Shown here in pieces: positions 15,401 through 28,779 of a stretch of 64,000 bases of DNA. The number at the start of each line of letters is the position of its first letter. The first letter of the stretch is position 1. Source of the DNA: Lepisosteus oculatus (lineage: Eukaryota > Chordata > Actinopteri > Semionotiformes > Lepisosteidae); the NCBI RefSeq assembly GCF_040954835.1, contig NC_090706.1, forward strand, positions 23,631,148 through 23,695,147. The letters are read 5' to 3'. Position numbers and translations under genes: made by a program. The notes below the pieces were generated by a model. The model was not told the origin of the DNA and did no database searches. It saw only the letters and a list, made by a program, of their open reading frames with translations.

Positions 15401-18400
15401 AAGAGGATACACAGTTGAACAGCCACAGGGTCTTGACTACCTGCGGGTAAGTCACGGCTGTACACAACGTAAACAAATCGTTGAATGACGGGGTCTGCTT
15501 CTTGCCGATTCTGAGGCAGAAAAACAGTAGTGAGCAGACACCTACGTTGGAACTAAATTTAGGGTGATGTTTGAAATTGTTTTATTTTCATTTATCCGGC
15601 CATGTGTTATCTTAACTGTGTGTCAAATACAAAGCTCGTTGGGCAGGTACCCAAACTGAAATGACAGGACATTATTTAATAAACGCCTCATAACCTCTTT
15701 AACATCTATGTTATAAACTAATTAATAACCTTTTCATAACGTATTTAGCAATTTATTCATATAACAAAGATAGGTCTTCACCAGCTTATATCGTATCTCC
15801 ACTTTCGTATACCAAATAATCATAATTTCATTTTCATAATAAAGCATCATACTTTATTATTAGAATGCCTTGTTAACTTCATATGTTTTGGTTAATTCAT
15901 TGGTCTTTTTCATATTTGTTGTACTGTTTTGTTTAAAAGATGTTATACCAATAACGTTGTGTTAATGTGCTTACAGAACGTCTTCCTATGAATTAAAATA
16001 AAGGGATGTGAAGGTCTACGAATGTTATGAAACAGAACTACATCTGTGGATAGATGGAATTACGCGATACAGTGAAGCATCAGTAAACAATGATGATGAA
16101 TACAAAAACAACAAATAATTCGATTAAAAAATAAAAAAACACTGATGTGTGCTTGCTGAGGACTGGTAGAGTGATTTATAGAAGTTTCTGAGATTTTCAG
16201 ATGTAACTTTAAACTATGCGAAGATTCAAAGAAAGTGTACGGACTTACAGTCAGTGTTTGTGTGATAGTCTATAATAAAACGGACCACCTCCAGCTGTAC
16301 TGTAATTTTTCTATGAAGAGCGTAGTGTTTTTGTGTCCTGTTTTTGATACCATTCCCACAGCAGGAGACACAGCTACCCGTTTCCATCAGATAACTCTTT
16401 AATTTACAGACACTATTAAAAAAACATCTGCTATTATCCGCCAAAGGAGCAGGAAGCATTTACGGTAATAATACAATTAAAAGGGAATATAATATATATA
16501 TTACATGACGTGATGAGACACCTGTATTCCTGTTGTTCTAGGTTTATAGGAGCAATAAAAAATACCTTTGTTTAACCGTTTTGATCAGACTATTAACACG
16601 GAACTGCTCACTAAAGACTTAAATAAGAGATATAACACTGCTGAATTTGAGTTCGTCATTTGTTTAGGAAACATTTACAGTCATACATACACTAACCTAT
16701 ATAAAAATGTACACATTATAATAGCAAGTAATAATAAGTACTACAGTCACAAGAGATGTCCTGCTTGGCATCCAAAACAAGCGAATAGACCATTTCGAAA
16801 TAAAATGATATTTCTCTATAAACAGAGAAACAGCATAAAGCAAAAGTCCAAATATGAAAATCAGTACCTATAACCATATGTATACTGTATATAATTTTGA
16901 GGGAATTTTGAAGAAAGTTCTAAGTCTTTTAAAGTTTTACCTGTTAAATCCTTGATGTGTGTGTGCATAAGAAGAATTTTCATTTGAAGAAATTTCACAC
17001 TTTATCTTACAATTTCTTTATTTCAGTACATATTTGTCCTAAACAATTTTTATTCTCTAAAAGAAGGCAGTCCAGAACTCTGAAAGTGGTAATACAAATG
17101 ACAGACTCTCCATTAAATTGTACGTTCACTACTGACGCTTGACAACAAAAATATGAAAAGCAGTATATGCTGTTTTAATACAGTATTTACCGTTTCGATT
17201 ATTTGCAGAATGAGATTTAAACGTTATAGATCACATAACCGCTGCCTTTACATCGGTTTCAATTGTATTTAAAATAAGAGCTAGGCGCATAAAATGTAAA
17301 ATCTGTTTTCATCTTCTCCTATAATTTATGGCATTTCGTTCAATGTTCAATTAATATTTGTTTATTGTTTAATGAATGTAAAATAAAATGTATTTCACCT
17401 TTAATCTTTTTAACACAAGCAACCATTTCATTCAGTTAATAATGGTAATAATAGGTAATTTTGTTGCTAAGATTTCGTTACGTTACAAGAAAGCAAATCT
17501 ATAATATAATTTTCTTTAAATACACATCCATTTGAAAAATATGCGGAAACATATAACTAATTTCACACAGTTTTAAACGAATTAGAGGTAGGCTGTTTTC
17601 TTTAACAAATGCCTGGAAATTATGAAATTATATACAAACTTTAAAATTGCATTTTTATCTGAAACCGTTACTGAATTTACAAACTTTTGTTTTTAAATTT
17701 TATTCAAAGACATAATAATTGCATTATTCTTTCAAATAATGTATATTAAAGAAAATTCCATCGTATTTCAATGTACATAACTAACAAAGTTTTTGCTATT
17801 GTCAATTTTTTTTCAAGATTTATTTCGATATGAACTATACTTGTTCGTGTTAAAATCAGATAATGACGTCCATCGAAGACTAAAAAAAAGCCGTAGTTTA
17901 AATAAAGAATTAATGTAATTAAATTGCATCCTTTCTACCCAGAGGTTGGAAACTGTACCTTGAGACGACTGTGACGGGTGGAAAAGATATCAAAAGCAGT
18001 AGGCCTACTGTGGGATTTTAGGATAAACTAAGTTCCTGTGAAAAAATCTAAATCTTATATATAAAGTATTATGAGTTTGAAATCAATTCACATATGAAAA
18101 AAACGTAGAAGCTTTTACCCCTAAAAAACATTCGATAAACAGAAATGCCCAGAGGTTTGGAAATGATCAAACAACACAGCTTCACCAAAATTAATGAATA
18201 ATACAGTACATTAAAACACTTATGAAATGTTTTACTAGTTATAAAGTGTCTTAAGCAATATTTAGAGGAAAAATAAACTCATTTTAATCAAAAACAATAT
18301 GCTGAAAAACTGCATTTTCCCCATGTTTATGAACCGTGTGACTTATTTTACCCTCTGTGGAAAAAATATCTTGAACGACAATGTATATAATATTTAACTT

Positions 18401-18479
18401 TATTCACCACATAGTTTGGTTGCAACAGACACCCACAGTTGAACATCCACTCATCGCATATTCCCACACGCTAACAGAC

Positions 18480-18671
18480 TGGCAATAGGGAATTATGTGA
18501 CGTCACTGGAACGCCAGAGAAGCCTCCTAAAGAAAACCCCGTGCAGCACACAGAGAATCTATCAAAGCGCATTGTACAACTCCGCTTCTATCTTCATGTC
18601 CGTGGATCTATTAAAATCCTGCATGGGAAAACTTAATGGTATTTTAATTTGACTGTGGCGGGAACGAGCTG
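18480..18671 (+). promoter_or_regulatory. Candidate promoter / non-coding exon with a perfect CRE
   Basis: A GC-richer island in AT-rich DNA with a full palindromic CRE (TGACGTCA at about 18496-18505) and, 170 bp on, a donor-like GAGCTG|GTATGT. This could be the start of a non-coding transcript or an enhancer. No ORF support. Confidence 0.3.
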
Positions 18672-21046
18672 GTATGTCACTCTTCTTCTTTTTATTTAAT
18701 AGCAAACGATGTTAAAAACTCTAAATGTTTTGATTTCGTGGACAATCACCAGACAAGAGAAACGAATAGGCTATGGAGGCTATGTGCTGCGTTGTTACGA
18801 ATTTAAAGGCACAACAAAAATGAAAGTGCGGAATATGTTTAAGATAGGCGATCATTTAGCATACAATACGTATTTGTGTGCAAGGCGGCTGGCTGTTAGG
18901 ACTTCCAAGAAGAATTAAGATGCAGACACTGCATAACACAACCGCGGTAGTTCCGTCTAACACAGGCATCGTGCAAATGTCTCATGTTAATACTTGGCTA
19001 CAATTTTCCAACTACCACCGACATAACACTTCATGATTTAGAGCTATGACGCTCGTCTCTGGGCATTTCTAGTTTCTCTTGGCTGTTACGCGAACATATA
19101 AAATCATTAATGATTATTATAGCATTTCTAACATACGGGGAAACTGGATAGTAGAACGACCGTGAAATCAACATCACTTCTACTTAGTGGCTTTTTTAAC
19201 TTTCTAAACTAACAAAAATATTTTGAGTTTAGAAAAGACGGTGGTTGAGGACCATTGACAACGATTCACGTATTTTCTTATGTACCATAATCTGTAATAC
19301 GTAATTCTTATTTAGTTTACAATATGAAAAATTGTGACGATGATGAAGATGATGATTGAGTAGCTCTTGTGGCTTGTAGCACACAAAATGCTCAAAGAAA
19401 AAGCATATATTCCTGAAAATGTTAACGCACCTGGATATTTTGATACTATGAATAATACTTAGATACTGAATTGTATTTATAATTCCCAGATATGTGAAAA
19501 TACATCCTACTTGTTAAGTAACATGAAATATAGTGTATTCGTCCAATTTAAAGTTTGTACGTTTAAACTGCGATACTATATGTTGCCAAAGTACAGTACA
19601 ATAAGTAAAACGTTTGTTGATAGAGTTTTCTGCTAGTTTGAATATTAGACTGTGGAGTTGTTCTATTAAAGTGTATTCCAGGTGGCTACACTTGAAAACT
19701 AAAGTGTGTATCCTTAAATTCCTGTATAAGCATTGTACATTGACGGATGTGAAGAACACAAACTCAAGTGCCAATAGCCATGCAAGCCGAGCTTTGTATA
19801 TTTTCAGGACTCCCAAAATCATATATCTGATGTCAAAAGTCAAGTGTTTGAATCTGATAAAGCAGAATCAAAGAGACTGCTGTGTTTATAAAGGCCGAGA
19901 GTGAAGGACCCAGAGCGTCGCGAGTCACGGTTTATTGTCAACATAAAACAAACACAGGGATTCCAAAAGATAAGAGAGCTTAGGCGAATATACTATCAAA
20001 AAGATCCACATACCCTGGGAGATACATCTTCACTCCATCTTAAAACACCAGGGCAAAAAATTAAAAACACGAAAATCATCCGGAGGTAGCTGAAACGTGA
20101 GAAGTGATTGAAAATGAGAAAAAATTGAAAAATATTTTTCCAAGATATTCCATTATCAATTGAAATACACAACTCACTGCTCTCAGTTTTTGTCTTGCTA
20201 TACTGGATGTAGAAAATAACAAATAGACTTCTGGATTCCCTTGTATCTGTTTCTGTGGTGGTGTTTAAGGTGATAGCCTGCATTCCGTATGTTTAGGAGA
20301 AATGCTAGTTTTTGATAATTTTGCTATGAAAAGCTACGCAGAAAAAAACCTTAAATACCGTAATTAAATAAGACAACTACAATTCTTTAATTTCAATTGG
20401 TAAAAAATGGTAATTAGAGCAGTTTCTAGGAAGTAAACCCTATGCATATTACTCCTCACCGCGACGTCATGATTAATGGCTGTAAAATATTAAGTGGATT
20501 ATTTATTATAACCTTTATGTTTATAATTTTAAGGTTCCGGATTCTTCTGAATTTTGAAATGTCTAGCGCTAGGTTAGTCATAAAAGACTCATTTGACGAT
20601 ATATTGTGCAAGGGGTTAAGGAAAAATAAACAAAATATGAACCGACTGCTAATTGAGATTAATGTTGTCTTGTATTACAGGTCTTTGGAATGGAACTTAA
20701 TTTATCTAAGAATGTTACCTCCTGCGTGGATCCAGGTGAGGAACTCGAAACTCTTGTTTTCAGAACAAATTGGGTTAACTTAAAAAAATTCAACTCTCGG
20801 GAAGTTAAACCCTTTAACGTTATAATGTTTTATAATCTCTCCCGATTAAAATTTATCATTCCTGTTACATGATGTTATCATGCTTGAGCGCAAGCATTCT
20901 CTGATTAGGAAAACCTTCACGTGCGCCCAAAGTGACTAATAATAAAAAGGCAAAACTTCGTAAAACAATGATCACCATAAAACACACAACCGATATTCTT
21001 TTGCAAAACCGTAAGCATCACAAAATACATTATCATAAAACATTGT
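18672..21046. other. Intergenic
   Basis: AT-rich with small GATGAT runs near 19340. No supported gene; the overlapping open frames of about 100 codons on both strands have no recognisable content. Confidence 0.55.
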
Positions 21047-21365
21047 CGACCCATTCGTCCGTTTTCTGGAATCACTTTGTTCTCGGTCAAGGTGAGCCGA
21101 ATTCCCACCCGAAAGCATTACAGCGCAAGTTAGCAATTGCACCCTGGACGGGATGACAGTCTTATCATAGGGCACACAAGTGGGGTGCAAATCAGACACA
21201 CACGTTAACCTGAATATTAAGTCTTTGGACTGTGGGGGAAAACCATAGTACTTCGAGAAAGTTATAACATACAAACTCTATACAGAAGGCACCACAAGCA
21301 AGGATCAAACAGAAGACCAAAACGCTATAAAACAGCAGTTGTAACCACTACATTATCATGCATCC
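21047..21365 (-). mobile_element. GGATGGATGG-type fish interspersed repeat, reversed copy
   Basis: Read on the minus strand this matches a very common fish repeat, and its landmarks are in order. They are the region of CACTGCACCACCGTGCC (degenerate here), a piece like GTGTGGAGTTTGCATG (degenerate), CCCCCACAGTCCAAAGAC, TGTGTGCCCTATGATAAGAC, GTCCAGGGTGCAATTGC and the CGGACGAATGG end. It is the same family as 42602 and 59931. Confidence 0.7.
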
Positions 21366-24339
21366 AACCCATTGTACAATTTTAGAGAAAATCCAAAATA
21401 AAATCTACATAATTCATGCATTAATACCCTATAATATAATTTTAAATCCTTTTAATATAATTTTTAGTTTTATACACTATCATATTTGACCTTAACACAA
21501 CAGACAGTGTATTAGAATAAGTGTCTTGGTGATGATAAATCTTTGGTCTTGTGAAAAATAACATCTTCAACAAACTACCGTGTGTACCGAAGTTACAAAT
21601 GCACACTGTAAAATCATACCGTGCTTATCGGAATATTAAGAAATGTCTTCAGGAAAAACCTTAAAAATATTAAATCTTAGAATTATAGCAGATGTTACAC
21701 TTTCCACAAACTTTCCACATTTAAAGTAATTGGTTTGATATACACTTTATGTGTGGTACACAAGACTCTGCGTTTATAGGTTATAGCAAAGAAAACCTAA
21801 AATCGTCACCACTAAGCTTTATTACATGACCAGAGCCATTCTTTGATTTCCAAGAACTCAGAAAATAAGAAAATGAAAACATCAAAAACCATTATACAAT
21901 AACTGTGAAGCAATAACCTAGGCCTGCATGCAGCCCATAGTAATCAATATCCATTGGCCATTGGAGATTAAAATGTAGAAATTATAGTTATAGTTGTAGA
22001 AGCTATAGTTAAAGCTTATATATGCTTGTATTTAATATTTCATGTGAAAACATATTATATTATTGTTTCCGCTTCACATGAAGCAAGCTTGAAATAAAAT
22101 ATTCCAGTCCATGTTGTCTACATGAACACAAATTATGTTGACACAAATTAAGTGACTGATAGTTGCTATATTATCACCGTTGAAATATAGTGCTTGTTTC
22201 ATCATAATTTAATCATTTTAGTCTATTAGCAACCAAGTGAGCTAGCCATAAAGTAACCTTCTTGTACCAAGGCTCACATTTTCTCTTGTTCTATATTCTT
22301 ACACTTTTTATTGGTAATTGGAAAGCCAAAAATCACTTAAAGTTATTTATGTCTCTGAGTGGTCGTATGTAAATACTGCGACTGCATTTGAAACAAAAAA
22401 ATGGAATTGGTGTAAAATTATTACACACTACCTGCTGATCTTTAAAAGAATCAGCTGAAGGGTTATGAATGATAACCTGCGCAATTCATTATTCACGAAG
22501 TGTATGAAGTGATGTAAAAAAGAACAAAGCGAAGTCATTAGCGTGGGATGTTCAGAGTAATGTGTCTACAATGACTTAAAAGGTGTAGGTTAAGCGAGTA
22601 TCTGTTATTTCTGTATCTCCAGTCTAATAGTTATTTTAAAAACGATTCTTCCTTTTTCATATATAAGTACACAGTTCAAATGGGATATCAAGTATATATT
22701 TAAGGTTTAAAACGTATTATTTTATCTTCGTGAAATTTCCTACAACTGCATCTGAGCTCGTAATCAGCATGCAAACCATTTGCTTATTTCAGAGTATTTT
22801 AGAGCTCTCTTTTCAGGAAAACCGTTTTTAATATTTTTTTTTCTGACCATGTCTTAAATAATTTTACGTAAACACAGTAATACATCAAAAAATCATATTA
22901 CTCTTAAAATGGAAGCGTAGATTTTCCGTATAGTGAATTCGGAAACGTTTGTCTACTAGTTGTCTGTTTTTTAAAAAATGCATTTTCATATTTCTTTAAA
23001 TAAACCCAAACCGTTTCAGTTCAAAAGACATAGAAATAGAAATAAAGGATTTTACAAAACAGACTACTATTTTTGTCAATATATTTGACCCTTCACCCTC
23101 ACACACGCACTTTTTAAGCCCCTCAATTAAGAAACACAGAAATGCTGTTTGGAACGCCTTGATTTGCATTTAAGCTTTATGACACAATACAGTTTATTTA
23201 AAAGAAAACTTTAATTACAGGGACATGTGGAACCAGCTGATGCAGATTATGTACATGTGCATTGAGAATGGCTGAAAAGGGCGCCCTGCGATGATCATCA
23301 GCACTTAATACTATTAGCCTACTCATATTACAGTCCGTTTGGAATTACACTCAAATCCGAAAATCTGTTTTCCTTGTCAGAGGCTAGGTATTTTTTAGTG
23401 GTTTGTTTCGGCAAAAAAGAAGCTATTTTTTTTTAATACAGTTGAAACAATTGGTCTGAAAATAAATAGATTTGGAATGCATGGGGTGGCTATTCATATC
23501 TTTCCATAAATTATACAGTAGCTAATATTCATTAACCTTCGCTAGTTGAACAATAAAATAATAGTCCTAATTAAATTTGCTGTTTGAGTCCCAATGAAGG
23601 CCATTCCTCATTTTAGAAAATAAATTATTGACAGACAGATGTCACTACAGTATGCCTTCAAGGGTTTTTTTTTTGTGTGTAGATCATCACTGAAACCCGC
23701 CCGCATTGAATAAGACTTCTCAAAGTTGTATTTTAAAAAAAGTATGATCCATCTTTGTTTCCCCAGCATCACATTCATGAGAATGGAAACCCTATAAATT
23801 AGTGTTCTCTGATACAATGGGCATGCCAAGACAATGTTCAAGCTATTTCTTATTTTAGGCCAAATCAGAGGACACCTTATAGGAGTTCCTTGAGGAATTT
23901 CTTCTCATATAGGAAGTCCATGCATGTCAAAGCCTCATGCCTAGAGTAGCAGGAAAATGTATGAGAAGCTTGCAGGTAGCAATACTTTTTATCCCCCTGA
24001 AGCCACCATCTGAAGGTTAAGTACAGCATTGTATCCACAGAGATCTTCATTCATTTATTAATGTGGGCATTTTCCAATGCTTGTGAATGGTTGAGTTTGT
24101 AAAACAAAGTATGACTGCTCATTCGGATGGGGGAAGGCAAGAGGTAATGCCAAGTATTCCAGGTCGGACCGATGCCACTGAAGAGAAAGCTAAGTTTCAG
24201 ACAATTCCATCTGCTTCAAAAGTCCCGGTGGTTAGGATTGCAGAGAAAAAAAAATTGAATGAGGTGGGTTCTCAAAATTCTGAAAGTCATAGAACATGTC
24301 AACTCAGGAATGTCCACAAGATCAAGAGCAACACATGGC
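21366..24339. other. Intergenic
   Basis: AT-rich. A possible conserved element lies at about 23145-23310, with an octamer ATTTGCAT (23162-23169) followed by an E-box-containing stretch (CCAGCTGATGCAG). Nothing coding. Confidence 0.5.
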
Positions 24340-24553
24340 ACAGAGACACATGTGGAAATTGAATTGGGATCCACTCAAAACAGAGAACAAGAGACAATCA
24401 TTTACACAGAGGGTTGTGGGAGTCTAGGATGAGTTTCCAAGCTAACTCTGGGATAGATATAATTATTAGATCCTGAAGCAACTAGGACCCTAATGAGCAA
24501 TATGGGTTGAATGGCCTCCTTTTGTGTGTAGCCTTTTTTATGTTTTTATGTGT
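24340..24553 (+). mobile_element. CR1-like LINE, 3' end fragment
   Basis: One frame reads SFTQRVVGV-stop-DEFPS, resembling the conserved C-terminus of CR1-like LINE ORF2 (FTQRVVNxWNxLP). It is followed by the 3' UTR words TGAATGGCCTCCTTTTGTGT and a terminal 8-base repeat (TTATGTTT twice). CR1 elements typically end in 8-base repeats. The copy is decayed and 5'-truncated. The repeat may start earlier, about 24190. Confidence 0.65.
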
Positions 24554-27305
24554 GAGAGGAGTGGTTAACCAGTAATATCCATTACTGTGAAAAATAGTAT
24601 ATTTTAGAACATTTTAATAATTTTGCATAAAGTGAACTAATGTTGTGTTAGCATTTTTTGTCTTTACTGACATCATACCACTAATTCTGTAAATGCAAAA
24701 GATAACAGACCATTGGCATTCTGATAGTTTATGAACAGCTCATTTCTGTAAAAACCATATATGGGAATCATATGCTGGCACATCTGAGATTTGTTTTATC
24801 CTTCAGCTTTGAGAAAAAAGAATTTGGAGCAAAAACCAATTTTACTGTAGAAGTGTTCTGACAGTGTCTAAATAAATGGGTTGCAGGATGTGTATGAAAA
24901 AACACAAAGTCTTATTATGCATAGAAACACCAAAGACTAATCTGATTTTTTTTCTTAAAAGCAAATTCCGGACAACAGAATAATCAAAAGACTCAAAACT
25001 AATAATGTGCAGTAAATATTCACTTTAAGGGCCAGCTATGTATTAAGGCTGCTGTAGAGATTTTGGTTACCAACCCTACTAACAAGCATTTCCAGAGAGA
25101 AGCTCCTTATATGTAGAAAATAAGTGAAGGTATGTTTGTTATTAGAATATTATTGCTTTGGCAAAGCAACCTTACAAATGAATAAAAAATAAGTTAATTG
25201 TTGAGCAGTTTCATGGTTACCTTAAACAAAGGCACCAGATGGAGGTTTTCCAGTTATACAAGGCCCCATGTCAAAAGTCTCATTAGTGACATAAAATACA
25301 AAGAATCACTGGAGCAAAGTGCTTCCCAGTAAGTCAGAGCAGAGATGCGGATCTAACTAAGTGATGCCATAGTAAACTGCATCATGCTTTTTTTTACGAT
25401 TAATTAACTTATACGACAGGTATAGAAATGGAACCATGGTTTTCAGTGTAAGAACCTAGCATAATGACAATAGTGTTTGATTTGAGAAACAGGAAAACCT
25501 ATTAGGGCATTTTAGCTTAATAAGCATGCTGATTTGGTTGTAACTCTTCCCTTCATTTCCAGGTGTTCTGTCTGCTTCTTAATGCCATGACCCAAGTGCA
25601 TTTGGTACTTTCTCTGTTCCCAATTATCCTGTTTGTTTTTATTAACTACAATTACCTTTTTAATAGTATGTATTTGTAATGAAATTTCTACTAAATCATT
25701 CAAATATGACCCATATTTAACTTCAATGAACATGAATTATGAATATAAAATACACAAAGGTCTCACAGGAAACCAGGCTGCTTAGGAAATTACAGAGAAA
25801 TAACTTTGTAGGGCATTAAGGAATTTTCTTACATCACTGTCAAACCTGCAATATTGTTTTACTGGGTTGTGTGTGGCTGGTTCTTGCATGTTATTTTAGT
25901 AAGATGTATTGTTGGGTTTTATGTTAGAAATAAAGTAGCAAAGAGAAGGGTTGTTATTTTATGTATTGCATTATTCTGATAAATGCCTAAAGCTACTTTA
26001 ATGTCTAGTATATATATATAATGTAATATATACATAAAGAAAGTTATAATTCACATAGACTCATTTATTCTGTTTTATTTCTCCATTCAGGGTCTTTGTG
26101 ATTAATTTGATAGTATAAACTGTGAAAAAAAAAAGCTTTCTAAATTGGATAAATGGAAATAAAGACAGAAAAATCTTATACTTCAGTTGACTTGGTTTAT
26201 CGCAGTCATCACGTATTTGTATACCTTTTTCAAGTATGAACTTCAGTGTTAATGTCTCTCAAATACACAACCATTTTCTCCAACTACTGTAACACAACTA
26301 CTGTAGCAAATAGTAGTAAACTATTGATTAATATTAAATAATTTTAGAAAATATTGTTAATTTCACAGAGAACAAAAAAAAAGTGTTTGCGATGGATTTG
26401 ATTGACACCTACAAAGAAGAACAAAACTTGTGACAGTATCAATAATCCATAATGAAATTAATACAAAGTTTAATACGTTAGCACTGCGTCCGTGATCTTT
26501 CGTGGTGTCAGTTCTACGTGACCTAGTGGAGAGGGTTTTAAGGAGTACTTAGTACACAAGTATAAACATTGCATTCGCATTGTATAGTATAATTTTTCTT
26601 TTATTATTTTCTCAATCTGCGTTTCAACCAGCAGGAGCCGCTGCAGAATAAAATTAATCGTCGAGATGAAAAAATTTCTTAAGCGGATATTTTCTAATAT
26701 AACTTAAAAACGGGGAATATGTATACAAAACATTTTTTTCTAATTAAACATAAAGCTTTATTTTTAAACAAGTCCTTCTCCTTCTGAAAAAAGTTTTAAC
26801 TATATTAATGGGGTTATTTACCTGTCGTTTAATTGAGTTATATCTCTTCCTCAATTTGCAGAACGCTGACATGCTAAAAATAAAGATTTAAAGTATTGTT
26901 TAGTTTTTCTGCCTATAACTTAAATGCTAGCCATCTATATTGCGCAAAAGCTTCTGGGATACTGATATGATTATGTCTAGTGCGTTTTATGCTTTGTGTT
27001 TTTATATTGTCTCACTTTTCATTTTACTCTTCTTTCTATAGGACACTATTAAAATATTGGCTGAGACACAATGCGTTATATGTTCTTAAGTGGGGTTAAA
27101 CTAAATTACCAAACGCAGTATTTTACATAAATGTTATTTATTAACAATGTGTTTGAACTTCTTTACACATACAATAGATCAAAATGTGCATTTTAGAACG
27201 ACTCGAAAATGCTATATTACTATATATTGCTATATTACTTTTAATTATATTATTGTCGTCTAAATAAAATCGAAAATAATTTCAAAATGAAGTATAATGA
27301 AACCG

Positions 27306-27409
27306 GTTATAATGCATTCTGTTATTGCACGGATGTGTAGAGTTTGTGTGTTCGTTGTATTGCCGCAAATATTTGTATACAAACGTGCAATAACAGAATG
27401 CATTATAAC
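27306..27409. repeat. 26-bp perfect inverted repeat with 52-bp spacer
   Basis: Left arm 27306-27331 (starts GTTATAATGCATTCTG) and right arm 27384-27409 are exact reverse complements. Flanks extend the match (ATAATGAA on each side) after a 4-base bulge on the left. This looks like a MITE or terminal-inverted-repeat element of about 120 bp. Confidence 0.9.
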
Positions 27410-27419
27410 TTCATTATGA

Positions 27420-27492
27420 TAGATGAAATTACAGTATGTTATACTTTTATGATACGTTAAATATATTGGTAAACATACTGTAATTTAATCTA
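27420..27492. repeat. Second inverted repeat, 21-bp arms
   Basis: Arms 27420-27440 (TAGATGAAATTACAGTATG...) and 27472-27492 are reverse complements with one mismatch, around a 31-base spacer. It begins about 10 bp after the previous inverted repeat. Confidence 0.85.
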
Positions 27493-28779
27493 TTAGTTTT
27501 ATCCTCTAATTTGTAGGCGCCAATTCCAACGTCTCTTTAAAAAATCAGCAGTGGATAAAAAAGTAAAATTAATATCCTTTGGTCAAAACCTTTTAACCTA
27601 TGACAACATGAAAGTTAGTACATATATGTATTTTTAACTTTAACGTTAAACAGAAAGCCATTTAAGGCAATAGCAAGCTATCGTTTTGTTAAAATGTTAT
27701 ATATATACATTCCAGAGAATATGAGAATAATGTTCATTTTCAGACTTTTATGAAAATAGCACGGAAATATATTTAAGCTTGTGATTTCACTAGAAAATGT
27801 CACGAAGTAGAGCTCTTCATTTTTATTTTTTACTTAACTTTCTTTCTGAACTTTGACTTCCTGAGCTCTTGTTATTGATTATGTCAAATTAACTGACCTA
27901 GCACATTATATATATCCTATAAAAATCCTGTAGCTGAATCCTAATTCGCTGAAGAAGATTAAAGGATAAGTAAGGCTTTTTCATATATTTATTTTAACAG
28001 CATCCGTCAATCCTGGAAAGGGCAAACACGTCAAGGAAAAACCTAATGTTAATGCTCTTCTTTTATAAATCAGTGCGATGTTAACTACGTCGCCGTGTTG
28101 TTTAAATATTATGGTGTGAAACAATGAAAGGAGATTTGAACGTTTTAATAAGTAACATAACCAATTACCACGTTTTACAACCGAAGCTTGGAAGAGCAAT
28201 CGCGTTGTTATCACGCTTTTACAACCGCTTGGATTACTAAGAGATGTCATACTATTTAGTATTACTGTAATGTTACCAGTGTTGGCAGAAAGAAATGTAA
28301 AATGGGGGGAACGATTAAATGCCACAAAGCAGTATTTTATTAAGACAACTTGAACTTGACCAGCAACAATTGATAAAGTATCCTTTCCCAGACCTGTAGG
28401 GAAACGCATAGTACGCAGGTAGTGGCAGGTAATGGCCATTACCATAGGGGGGAGCATGGCTGTAGCCGTTTTATGATATGTTAGTCACTTTTCGTCAAAT
28501 CATCCAGTTTACATAATGTGATTAATTACGTTACTCCGAGATAATTTCTAACTGACGTAAACACATTACGTTTTAAAAGTCAAGGAAAATCATGTCACAA
28601 AGCACATATTAAACAGTTAATGTAAGGTTGTAACAGTAAATATACAGATATGTGGGTTTTTTTTTTTTAATCTAGCCCGAACCTTTGTAACACACACATA
28701 CAAAAGCACACACGTACTATGCAGGTATACACAGTTTAGTGAAAGAATGGAAATAAAGCGGGGTTGACCTATACGGATT

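Larger units (their letters stand above)
4126..18419. other. Intergenic, 5' flank of pitx1
   Basis: About 14 kb with no supported gene or RNA. It holds microsatellites at 4431 and 12393. A less AT-rich segment with repeated TTGTCT words and a donor-like CTGCGG|GTAAGTC lies at 15300-15460. The 60-126 codon frames here carry no recognisable domain. Confidence 0.6.
24554..28779. other. Intergenic, proximal 5' flank of pitx1
   Basis: AT-rich with the paired inverted repeats at 27306-27492. A 158-codon minus-strand frame (27981-28457) has no recognisable domain and is treated as chance. Confidence 0.55.

Noticed and set aside
19514-20783. Several overlapping frames of 95-113 codons on both strands
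   Set aside because: Frames overlap in opposite directions and none shows a domain. Treated as chance.
20917-21274. Minus- and plus-strand frames of 63-100 codons
   Set aside because: They lie over the reversed GGATGGATGG-type repeat at 21047-21365.
24087-24362. 91-codon frame
   Set aside because: It overlaps or abuts a CR1-like 3' fragment. No protein likeness in this frame.
26521-26535. CTCF-like sequence on the minus strand
   Set aside because: CCACTAGGTCAC has two mismatches to the core, so it is too weak.
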